Assembly (NCBI GenBank): GCA_024654415.1
Contig: JANLHQ010000011.1
Span: 1-35,817 of the forward strand
Source of the DNA: Candidatus Azambacteria bacterium
GTDB taxonomy: Bacteria; Patescibacteriota; Minisyncoccia; GWC2-36-17; WO2-46-25
DNA: 35,817 nucleotides
Reading direction: 5' to 3'
Shown here: piece by piece, positions 30,601 to 35,817 of the stretch
Position numbering within the stretch: the stretch's first letter is position 1
Layout of the letters: every line of letters begins with the position of its first letter
The notes under the pieces: generated by a model
Told to the model about the DNA's origin: nothing
Seen by the model: only the letters and a program-made list of their open reading frames with translations
Databases searched by the model: none
Program-made: the position numbers and the translations under genes

Positions 30601-31327
30601 CTAAATAATATTCATCTCCATTAATATTACTTATTAAATATGTCCTATATTTTCCATCATTAAATATCCTTTTTGTTTTAAATTTACTAACATCTCTAAT
30701 CGTATCCTCGCTAAAAAAATTATTATGAGAATATAAGGCAAGCTCATCAAATGTTTGATCGATGCTTTGTATCGGAATAAAACCTAGTCTCTTGAAATCG
30801 ATGCTTCCATTCTGTTTTGCCCAATTTTCATAAGGGTCGCCTTGGGAATGAGAGTCATTTCGCGTATGCGCCGGCACCGACATGTCTTGCATTAAATGTA
30901 AAATATGTCCGATACCTTGATATGCGCGCTCTTTATTGCCATTACGATAATTTTGCAAAATTGCCGGCTCTGAATAATCTCCGGCATTTGCAACCCATCC
31001 AGTCTGCGTCTGCGCCCATTCTTTTGCTGATATACCATTAACCTGACCGAATCTTTCATCGATGTCATTAAGTCCGATCCCTGTCGTCGGATCATAATAA
31101 TGATTCAGATATCTCGGAAAAGCATCTTCATCGACAGAGCCCAATATAATCCAAGTTATTTGCTCTTGAGAGAGAGTTTTCCCGGTATAATTTTGATATA
31201 TGTTTGTCGCCGCCGCACTAATTTGCGGATGCGTTATTAAATTGTCATACCCAAAAACCGCTCCAACAATAAAAAGAAGTGCGAAAAATGGCAAGAAATA
31301 TTTAATCTTCTTTATCTTTTTTCTCAT
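27677..31327 (-). CDS. Multidomain exported protein: zinc phospholipase C-like, lamin-tail and beta-helix regions
   Basis: The 1216-residue product starts with a basic signal anchor (KYFLPFFALLFIVGAVFGY). Residues about 30-330 resemble the zinc-dependent phospholipase C / S1-P1 nuclease fold: HPQISAAA, EDAFPRYLNHYYD and GHILHLMQDMSVPAH with HxxxD-type ligands. A Pro/Thr/Ser-rich, low-complexity stretch spans about 370-550. A lamin-tail domain follows (VINEIAWMGT ... DEWIELYN, about 555-650). Two related beta-helix units end the protein (about 730-960 and 1010-1210), each with LTIEPGTVVK or LTIEPGTVIK then PIIFT, as in right-handed beta-helix repeats. It is probably surface-displayed. Gene edges overlap or touch the neighbours by 1-4 bases. 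Confidence 0.7.
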   Translation of the reverse strand: MRKKIKKIKYFLPFFALLFIVGAVFGYDNLITHPQISAAATNIYQNYTGKTLSQEQITWIILGSVDEDAFPRYLNHYYDPTTGIGLNDIDERFGQVNGISAKEWAQTQTGWVANAGDYSEPAILQNYRNGNKERAYQGIGHILHLMQDMSVPAHTRNDSHSQGDPYENWAKQNGSIDFKRLGFIPIQSIDQTFDELALYSHNNFFSEDTIRDVSKFKTKRIFNDGKYRTYLISNINGDEYYLAFSDNPDVINPVYAIDDPQIHSDYWNLLSPKAVGYSAGVIDYFVKQFEQIDAEKQAKKFNLLANSVVGLSSVKSNIGYMWGDIAMIASTPLSNVAMALMDAYDSAMVFYINFLPAQLSGLISTNAQPEGQGMTQTASQPLPEPTLQPATAQPQPETIIAVDPIAYEVPIVPVVVDAPSAQDIAQDIPVSPSDAPLLEVVETSASEFTTSDVVNSADLSTATTTTPVYHGSAYVSGVSPDALVATPPEEDQEPLSFFAASTTTDTTATSTDSTATSTPDTVTDTATTTEEVIDTATSTEPVIIVEPEIIDGAPIVINEIAWMGTKAAANDEWIELYNKTNSDIDFDLDPANKWTLESKSQKFSVTLKGVIPAKGYFLLERTVSTTTDQAENMVYSSHKGVLVDSYPEGNLYLKQKTTNGTTTVDYIDFGYWLFASKKEERRSLERVSPHASGASQSNWKTYSEALTPPFAKDAKDGDILGTPGMKNSVTGYYTPTRSIAEDTVWRKAYSPYYVSPLELSISNNATLTIEPGTVVKFASTAGMNVYGALRAEGTGEEPIIFTSFSDDEVDGIDSNQNGSATKPNPADWSAIHFYNITIPSVVSYAHMKYGGQLVNRKITGVLATSGARPRITDSVFDKNYMVALYVEDGAHPFITRNTIKNTTAPEDTYSEMYYGAGIRIADASSTADIIANIFEDNRIGISSESATSTPLIVKDNIFTSNWKNGEFTRSYGDLNLENTNNRDSEHKGGFYIYLVARDEQVKTLRADTMPYILRNGITITEGGALTIEPGTVIKSIANPVIVRGVLKAQGTAERPIIFTASADDSDGYDSGDGRALVSGAWKNIQFIGATSSDSILEYVHIRYGGSGENLCPYAYFGGPCMGYKGALLIQDASPTISHATFDKNLAIAVFIEGNSWPTIANSDIRNTKEAIKNSRETIGGIGISIGTESASVLTEDFLKAANNTFTNNLKDVVYRP

Positions 31328-31328
31328 T

Positions 31329-31838
31329 TTAGATATTCTCTATCTTCCAGTAGCCATTTAAATCTTTAATAAACCTGACATTGTTTTTATTTTCAGTCCC
31401 CATATTAATATCATAACTAGCATAATTTCCGCTTTCCTCTTCTTTTGTTATTTTCTCAGGAATTTTACCTCCCCACTCCCTCATGTTTCCCTCATCGCTT
31501 AAAATCTTTCTGAATGTTTCTCTATGCTCCTCTGATATTTGTTCTAGCGCTAATTCGAGATCACTGTCAATCAACGCCTGCCGAAATGCTGTATATACTT
31601 CTTCAGGTGTATTTTTTGCTTCGGCTTCATAGTATTGCGGAGGGAATTTCTGCGCTAATTCTTCTTTCGTATACCAAGCGCCGCCCCATTTCACGACATC
31701 GCCACGCTGGATTTTGATGTAGGCATACACCATGCTAACAGTATAATAAATAATTATCGCGCCCGCGATAATCGCTGCGATTTTTAGACCTCTTGGAATT
31801 CTTTTTTTGTTTTGTTGATTTTGTTCTTGTGGCTCCAT
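31329..31838 (-). CDS. Single-pass membrane protein with extracytoplasmic domain
   Basis: This 169-residue protein has a Gln/Asn-rich cytosolic start (MEPQEQNQQNKKR), a transmembrane helix at about 18-40 (LKIAAIIAGAIIIYYTVSMVY) and an outer domain with TPEEVYTAFRQALIDSDLELALEQ, a helix typical of DUF4878/SnoaL-like cystatin-fold lipoprotein domains, though that resemblance is weak. It is the first gene of the run 31838-23436 and ends one base before the start of the 1216-residue protein. The tight spacing suggests a shared transcript and perhaps a chaperone or assembly role for that protein, which is inference only. Confidence 0.6.
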   Translation of the reverse strand: MEPQEQNQQNKKRIPRGLKIAAIIAGAIIIYYTVSMVYAYIKIQRGDVVKWGGAWYTKEELAQKFPPQYYEAEAKNTPEEVYTAFRQALIDSDLELALEQISEEHRETFRKILSDEGNMREWGGKIPEKITKEEESGNYASYDINMGTENKNNVRFIKDLNGYWKIENI

Positions 31839-31844
31839 AGATTT

Positions 31845-31988
31845 AGTTTAAATGTTTAAAAGTATTAAAGTTTAAAAAATGCGGTGTGCGTAAGTGAGCG
31901 TCGATGTATCATGGCTCAATGATTCAAATGTTTAACAGTATAAAGTTTAAAAATGCGGCCGCACGAATTGAAGGTTTAAAAACATAAA
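31845..31988. repeat. AT-rich GTTTAAAAGTAT repeats
   Basis: Degenerate copies of TTTAAAAGTATnAAAGTTTAAAA alternate with short GC-rich islands (ATGCGGTGTGCG, ATGCGGCCGC). Similar sequence recurs at 32466-32534, 35213-35247 and 35697-35817. These are the gaps around the four-helix-bundle gene and the coiled-coil genes, and they hold no coding frame. Confidence 0.6.
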
Positions 31989-31990
31989 AG

Positions 31991-32461
31991 TTACTTATTT
32001 GGAAACGGATAATTTGCGGGAAGAAGACCGCGGAGCTGTTTCTCAAATTCTTCGCGTTCTTTGTCAACTGGCTTTTTGAATTTTAGACCTTTATACTTTG
32101 ATACTTTTAAACTCTCGATGAATTTAGAAATAAGCGAGGAGGTAAATTGGCATAGCTCCGCACACTTTTTAAATTCCGCCTTTGCAATATACTCCTGGTC
32201 TAATGCTACATATAGCTGAGCGCGCACTTCGCCACATGAGGCTTTTGCGATATACAGAAAATATACTGTTTCTTCCTTACTCCCCCGCTCAAATCCTTCA
32301 GCGATATTGGAAAGAACTGAAACCGCGGCGCGCGTAATCTGGTCGGCAAGGCCGCGATCTTTGGTAAATGCGGGCTTGCGCATGAACGAATAAATACAAT
32401 TTACCAACTCGCGGGACTTTTGCCACACAAACAGATCTTCGAATGATTTAGCGGTGCTCAT
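31991..32461 (-). CDS. Four-helix-bundle protein (avd/23S rRNA-IVS family)
   Basis: This 156-residue protein matches the family formerly named 23S rRNA intervening sequence protein: FEDLFVWQKSRELV near the start, DQITRAAVSVLSNIAEGFERGS in the second helix, then FLYIAKASCGEVRAQL and a final helical segment. The IAEGFxRGS signature is diagnostic. The fold is a four-helix bundle forming pentamers; relatives serve as accessory Avd proteins of diversity-generating retroelements, while most stand-alone members have no known function. No reverse transcriptase or repeat pair lies nearby. AT-rich repeats flank it on both sides, suggesting a mobile or modular cassette. Confidence 0.88.
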   Translation of the reverse strand: MSTAKSFEDLFVWQKSRELVNCIYSFMRKPAFTKDRGLADQITRAAVSVLSNIAEGFERGSKEETVYFLYIAKASCGEVRAQLYVALDQEYIAKAEFKKCAELCQFTSSLISKFIESLKVSKYKGLKFKKPVDKEREEFEKQLRGLLPANYPFPNK

Positions 32462-32465
32462 AGGA

Positions 32466-32534
32466 AAATAGAAAAGTTTAAGAGTTTAAAAGTATCAAGG
32501 TTTAATGACCTAAAAGACATAAGGTTTAAAATCA
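32466..32534. repeat. AT-rich GTTTAAAAGTAT repeats, second block
   Basis: AAGTTTAAGAGTTTAAAAGTA followed by AAGGTTTAA and AAGGTTTAAAATCAT, similar to the block at 31845. It fills the gap between the four-helix-bundle gene and the 761-residue membrane protein gene. Confidence 0.55.
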
Positions 32535-34820
32535 TCAAAGCGAATTTATAAAGTTATCCACAGCTGGTTTTTGGGTGGGGTCGAGCTTTGCTATTGCTTG
32601 GGCGTGCTCAATTGCCCTCTCTTTGTTACCGAGCTTTGCATATACTACCGCCATATTCATGTGGAGACGGACTGCCTCTGTATCGTCTACCCCCGCTTGC
32701 AGCATGCGCTGGTCTATATAGATGATCTTTACGAGGTTTTGTTGCTGGACGTAGTACTTCTCTGCCCATAGCACTTCTTTTGCGGTACGAATGCCCTGGC
32801 CGAGGTACAGTGCCCTTTCAAGGTATGGGATGCCCTTCTCGTCGATTCCCATGAAATGATACGCTTGCGCTATCTTCCATGGCGGCACGGGATGGTCAGG
32901 GTTCTTCTCTGACGCAGTGGTTAAAATCTCAATGGACTTTTCGTAATTCTTTTTTAAGAACTCCGTTTGCGCGAGCGCGAATTCAAACTCCATTCTACCC
33001 GGGCTTATTGCGATGGAATTACGGATGATCTCTTCGATCTCTGGAGATGCCATACCGGTGCGGGAAAGTTTTAGGTTGTACAAGTCAGAGAGCTGGAGTC
33101 GATACAACAAGAGATACTGGTTAGTGCTGTCGATGCCTTCTTTTAATGCGGCAATCGCTTCATCAAGATACGCGTCAACGCTCGACGGAAGTTCTTTTAC
33201 CTCGATACCCTGGACATGCTTTGCCACCGCAAGCGCCATACGGCTTCGCGCTTCGTTGTCACCATAGGTATGATACGCGAGCGCCTTTCGATAATACTCC
33301 ATCGTCTGATGAATATCATATCTCCCGCTTTCCGCCTTTGAAATATAATATGCCTCTGCCGCTGGGCGCGCAGTGAAAAAATAACTTAGTACAAGAACAC
33401 CGATAAGGGGTACGGCAAAAAACGATACGTTCACTGGCTCACCGCGTACCGCGGGAACATCTTGCTCTTGCGAAAAGCTGTTGAGATACGCGAGAGCGAC
33501 AATGAACATAAGAAACGCCGAGAACGAATCAAACAAGAAAACATTCTGTGCCGCGTACGCGATAAAAAACAATGCGAACACAAACGCATGCGCCGCGCTG
33601 AGTTTTCCTTTTTTATACAGCGAGATGATCGTATAAAACGTTGTGGCAAAGAGCAAAAGATACGCAAACAAACCCGCCCATCCGTGCGTCACGAGCATAT
33701 CGATATAGATGTTGTGCGCGTGATCAAACCACACCTCCGAGCGCTCGTAGGAATAAAATGCCGGGTCAAACTGCTTGTTGAACGCCAAAATAAAATTATC
33801 CGGGCCCACGCCAAGGAGTGAGGACTCCTTTACGCCCCCAAGCGCTGATTTCCATGCAATAAGGCGCGTCTGCACCGTTACGTCATACAGCGAGATATTT
33901 GCGATGCGTGAAATGAACGACCCGCTCTTCCCTGCAACGGCCGGCGCGTCGAAACGCCCTATGTCATAAAACTGCTCTTGCGTTATGCGCTGTGTCTTTT
34001 CAAACAGCGACCCCTGCGAAGCAAGCAACACCGCGCCCAGAAGCGAAAGGGCGATAAACGAGATCGCGCCGATCTTCAACACGCGTTTCTTGGAAAATAC
34101 CGCGAGCAGTACCGCGCCCGCAAAAAATGCCGCCGCAAGCCCCACTGCCGCACCGCGAGTCGCTGTTGCTAATATTGCAAACAATGCCGCAAGTGAAAGC
34201 GTGGCGTATAAAAAGCGGTGAGAATATCCCATGCTCCCCTGTAGCCTATTACTCAACCAAAAAAGAAACGCAAAAAAACACGCGAAGAAAAGATAGCTTG
34301 CAAAAAACGCCGGATTGCCAACGGTACTCATAATGCGTGGGGCGCTGCCACTCATCAAAAGCGAACCGACGAATTGCACGATGCCAAACGCTACGGAAAG
34401 CGCGGCGACCATAAGCGCGAGCTTGATGAGCCTCGCCCACTCCTCTTTTGTTTTGAACATACCGGCGAGCACCACGAAAAACAAAAAGAAATGCGCAAGC
34501 GAAAAGAGCCCCCACATGCGTTCAAAATTACCGAAAAAACTGCGATATGGGTCGAGCCCGAAAAGCGTCGAGAGAAGTAATACTAAGAAATAAAAAGACA
34601 GCGCGAGAAGGAGCGCTGTCTTTTTGGGGCGATAAGCAGAGTTTTTCAGCGCAAGCACCAGATAGAGCGCGACGATGATCTCGACAAGTATCTGGAATAA
34701 AAAACCACGCGAGGTGGCAAACGGGAAAAGAAATAACGGGATAACTATAAGCGGCAAAAAAAGAACGGCGTATACGCCGGCCTTAATAATGGAAACAATG
34801 GTACTTTCTCGAAACAACAT
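32535..34820 (-). CDS. O-antigen ligase-like (Wzy_C) membrane protein with TPR tail, paralogue 3
   Basis: This 761-residue protein is the third member in the window. About 12 membrane helices span residues 10-470, with RSFFGNFERMWG, STVGNPAFFASY, ATRGAAVG and the loop LLGVGPDNFI ... WFDHAHNIY; the loop spacing and His/Asp are conserved with the other two. The tail from about 490 is TPR-like (YYRKALAYHTYGDNE, LAQTEFLKKNYEKSIEIL, LGNKERAIEHAQAIAKL). It is separated from the other two by the four-helix-bundle gene and repeats. The coiled-coil gene at 34828-35196 lies seven bases upstream in the same direction, so they are probably cotranscribed. Its glycan substrate is unknown. Confidence 0.8.
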   Translation of the reverse strand: MLFRESTIVSIIKAGVYAVLFLPLIVIPLFLFPFATSRGFLFQILVEIIVALYLVLALKNSAYRPKKTALLLALSFYFLVLLLSTLFGLDPYRSFFGNFERMWGLFSLAHFFLFFVVLAGMFKTKEEWARLIKLALMVAALSVAFGIVQFVGSLLMSGSAPRIMSTVGNPAFFASYLFFACFFAFLFWLSNRLQGSMGYSHRFLYATLSLAALFAILATATRGAAVGLAAAFFAGAVLLAVFSKKRVLKIGAISFIALSLLGAVLLASQGSLFEKTQRITQEQFYDIGRFDAPAVAGKSGSFISRIANISLYDVTVQTRLIAWKSALGGVKESSLLGVGPDNFILAFNKQFDPAFYSYERSEVWFDHAHNIYIDMLVTHGWAGLFAYLLLFATTFYTIISLYKKGKLSAAHAFVFALFFIAYAAQNVFLFDSFSAFLMFIVALAYLNSFSQEQDVPAVRGEPVNVSFFAVPLIGVLVLSYFFTARPAAEAYYISKAESGRYDIHQTMEYYRKALAYHTYGDNEARSRMALAVAKHVQGIEVKELPSSVDAYLDEAIAALKEGIDSTNQYLLLYRLQLSDLYNLKLSRTGMASPEIEEIIRNSIAISPGRMEFEFALAQTEFLKKNYEKSIEILTTASEKNPDHPVPPWKIAQAYHFMGIDEKGIPYLERALYLGQGIRTAKEVLWAEKYYVQQQNLVKIIYIDQRMLQAGVDDTEAVRLHMNMAVVYAKLGNKERAIEHAQAIAKLDPTQKPAVDNFINSL

Positions 34821-34827
34821 GAAATAT

Positions 34828-35196
34828 TTATGCCTTCAGCTGAATACCAATTTTTTCTGCAAGCTGCAAAATCCAGCGCTCCATTCTATCAACCTTATGC
34901 GCCAACATTACCATCTCCTGAAAATAGGTGTCTGACTTCTTCGCATAACCATCAACAGCGGTTTGGAGCGTGTTGAAATCGTGCTTAAGCTCGGTGTGAA
35001 CATTGTCAATCTTTTCATGGACTTCCTCAAGCTTTTCATACACATCATCGAACCGCCGGTCAACTTGTTCGAACCGCTCATCAACCCGCTGAAAGCCATT
35101 ATCCATTTTCTCATGGACTTCATTAAACCCTCTTCCCATCATAAGGGCGAGATCGTTGAGGGTTACATCTTTTTTCTTTTTTTGCTTTGGCTTCAT
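34828..35196 (-). CDS. Coiled-coil protein, unknown (122 aa)
   Basis: The product begins MKPKQKKKKDVTLNDLA, then forms an almost continuous amphipathic helix of about 85 residues with repeats such as GFQRVDERFEQVDRRFDDV and EEVHEKIDNVHTELKHDF. Heptad spacing of Val/Phe/Ile is clear, so it should oligomerise as a coiled coil. No enzymatic motif or signal peptide is seen, and the basic N-terminus could bind nucleic acid or membrane. Similar short coiled-coil genes with the same layout are frequent in Parcubacteria-like genomes, without assigned function. It precedes the 761-residue O-antigen-ligase-like gene by seven bases. Confidence 0.6.
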   Translation of the reverse strand: MKPKQKKKKDVTLNDLALMMGRGFNEVHEKMDNGFQRVDERFEQVDRRFDDVYEKLEEVHEKIDNVHTELKHDFNTLQTAVDGYAKKSDTYFQEMVMLAHKVDRMERWILQLAEKIGIQLKA

Positions 35197-35212
35197 ACTA
35201 TGATTCTAACAA

Positions 35213-35247
35213 AAAGTTTCAATGTTTTAAAGTATAAAAGTTTAAAA
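35213..35247. repeat. AT-rich GTTTAAAAGTAT repeats, third block
   Basis: AGTTTCAATGTTTTAAAGTAT followed by AAAAGTTTAAAAATAC, in the gap between the two coiled-coil genes. It is the same motif as at 31845 and 32466. Confidence 0.55.
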
Positions 35248-35251
35248 ATAC

Positions 35252-35668
35252 TCAGCGTTTCGCTTGTACGAGCTGGCGCTCAAGTTTTGCTACGCGTTCT
35301 TCAAGAAGTGCGACTCTGTCTTTGTCGGCTTTTTGCGTCAATGTTTTTTTGATATCGGCGATGTCTGCTTTAACAGACATTAATTCATCTTCGATTCTGG
35401 AAAGATACTGAAAAACCTGTTTAAAGTTACTTTCCGTGTCATTTTTAAATCCAACAAAATCACCTCTCAACTCATCTATTTTTCCTTCTAATCTTAACGC
35501 CGAAGATACTATCTTTCTTTCCAATCTCTGATCCGAGGCTTTCTGCCCCTCTATTATAATATCAAACTTTTCTTTAACATCCTCCAAAATAACTCCAAGC
35601 TGATCTTGGGAGGTGGTTTTTGCCGATCTGGATGGTGTCTTTTTCAGCTTCTTTTTCATGTCTCTCAT
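35252..35668 (-). CDS. Coiled-coil protein, unknown (138 aa)
   Basis: I start at ATG 35668 because GGGGGTG lies about six bases upstream as a Shine-Dalgarno; an ATG at 35740 would translate repeat DNA. The product begins MRDMKKKLKKTPSRSAKTT, then long heptad-rich helices (LGVILEDVKEKFDII, LRLEGKIDELRGDF, VFQYLSRIEDELMSVKADIADIKKTL) and ends in ALLEERVAKLERQLVQAKR, which could be a trimeric or dimeric coiled coil. The basic head and helical body mirror the 122-residue neighbour, and the two may be paralogues or partners. No domain with known function is seen. Confidence 0.6.
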   Translation of the reverse strand: MRDMKKKLKKTPSRSAKTTSQDQLGVILEDVKEKFDIIIEGQKASDQRLERKIVSSALRLEGKIDELRGDFVGFKNDTESNFKQVFQYLSRIEDELMSVKADIADIKKTLTQKADKDRVALLEERVAKLERQLVQAKR

Positions 35669-35696
35669 TATATCACCCCCGCACTGCAAGTCAAAA

Positions 35697-35817
35697 ACAC
35701 AGGAAGTATCAAAGCTTAAATGTTTAAAAGTATAAAACAATGCAAGTCAAAAATGCAAAAAGTTCAAAAGTTTAAGAGTATAACGGTTTAAAGGTATCGG
35801 GATGCAAGTCAAAAACA
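35697..35817. repeat. AT-rich repeats with TGCAAGTCAAAAA units, at window end
   Basis: Copies of GTTTAAAAGTAT-like sequence are interleaved with TGCAAGTCAAAAA at 35741-35753 and 35802-35814; a third copy lies at 35685-35697, just upstream in the leader of the 138-residue protein gene. The spacing of the three, 56 and 61 bases, suggests a tandem unit of about 60 bp continuing past the window. Confidence 0.55.

Noticed and set aside
31991..32461. Avd-like protein as part of a diversity-generating retroelement
   Set aside because: No reverse transcriptase and no template/variable repeat pair is visible in the window; the protein is of the stand-alone four-helix-bundle type.
31845..35817. CRISPR array
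   Set aside because: The AT-rich repeats are degenerate, unevenly spaced, without unique spacers of constant length, and no cas gene is present.

Overview
The window looks like a chromosomal segment of a Candidate Phyla Radiation (Patescibacteria, most likely Parcubacteria-like) bacterium. I infer this from compact, mostly minus-strand genes with 1-4 nt overlaps, a tRNA interrupted by a self-splicing intron, many unrecognised secreted or membrane proteins, three O-antigen-ligase/TPR paralogues, an avd-like four-helix-bundle protein, and a sigma factor with a very lysine-rich N-terminal extension. The lineage is inferred from gene content only; there is no rRNA here.

Layout. 1-700: C-terminal end of an IS30-family transposase, an acidic protein gene broken by an in-frame TAG, and a tiny basic protein. 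790-4300: a CPA2/Kef-type cation:proton antiporter, a small two-helix membrane protein (the only clear long plus-strand gene) and a NadB/FrdA-like flavoprotein. 4596-8224: three exported or membrane proteins, including a 725-residue surface protein with a duplicated cysteine-rich module and an M23-peptidase-like protein. 8610-17422: a defence island of nine minus-strand genes in two operons. The upstream operon is Fic (with its own winged helix), a small zinc-ribbon protein, RadC, a DNA cytosine methyltransferase, a DUF3883-type endonuclease and a second cytosine methyltransferase. The downstream operon is an AAA ATPase, RloB (together resembling AbiL) and a PD-(D/E)XK nuclease. Both promoters carry inverted repeats that look like operators. 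17430-18960: regulatory and RNA-rich DNA, holding a short plus-strand RNA candidate behind an inverted repeat, a duplicated tRNA-Asn 3' end, tRNA-Asn(GUU) split by a 568-nt group I intron that encodes an HNH endonuclease, and a second structured-RNA candidate. 18958-22160: rpoD and dnaG, the conserved macromolecular-synthesis pair. 22223-31838: an envelope cluster with a membrane-anchored beta-propeller-like protein, two O-antigen-ligase/TPR proteins, a 1216-residue multidomain surface protein and a small membrane protein. 31845-35817: four-helix-bundle protein, third O-antigen-ligase/TPR protein and two coiled-coil proteins, separated by AT-rich repeats built on GTTTAAAAGTAT.

How it fits together. 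The restriction-modification operon is translationally coupled through ATGA overlaps. Two m5C methyltransferases flank one endonuclease, as in systems that recognise asymmetric sites. Fic, the zinc ribbon and RadC are cotranscribed ahead of them and may be regulatory or effector parts. The ATPase-RloB pair with a third nuclease gene may be a three-component abortive-infection module. The island ends close to the intron-bearing tRNA-Asn, whose 3' end is duplicated, and on its other side lies one copy of a 29-bp element that recurs at fixed internal spacing through the left part of the window. These are suggestive but unproven marks of integration.
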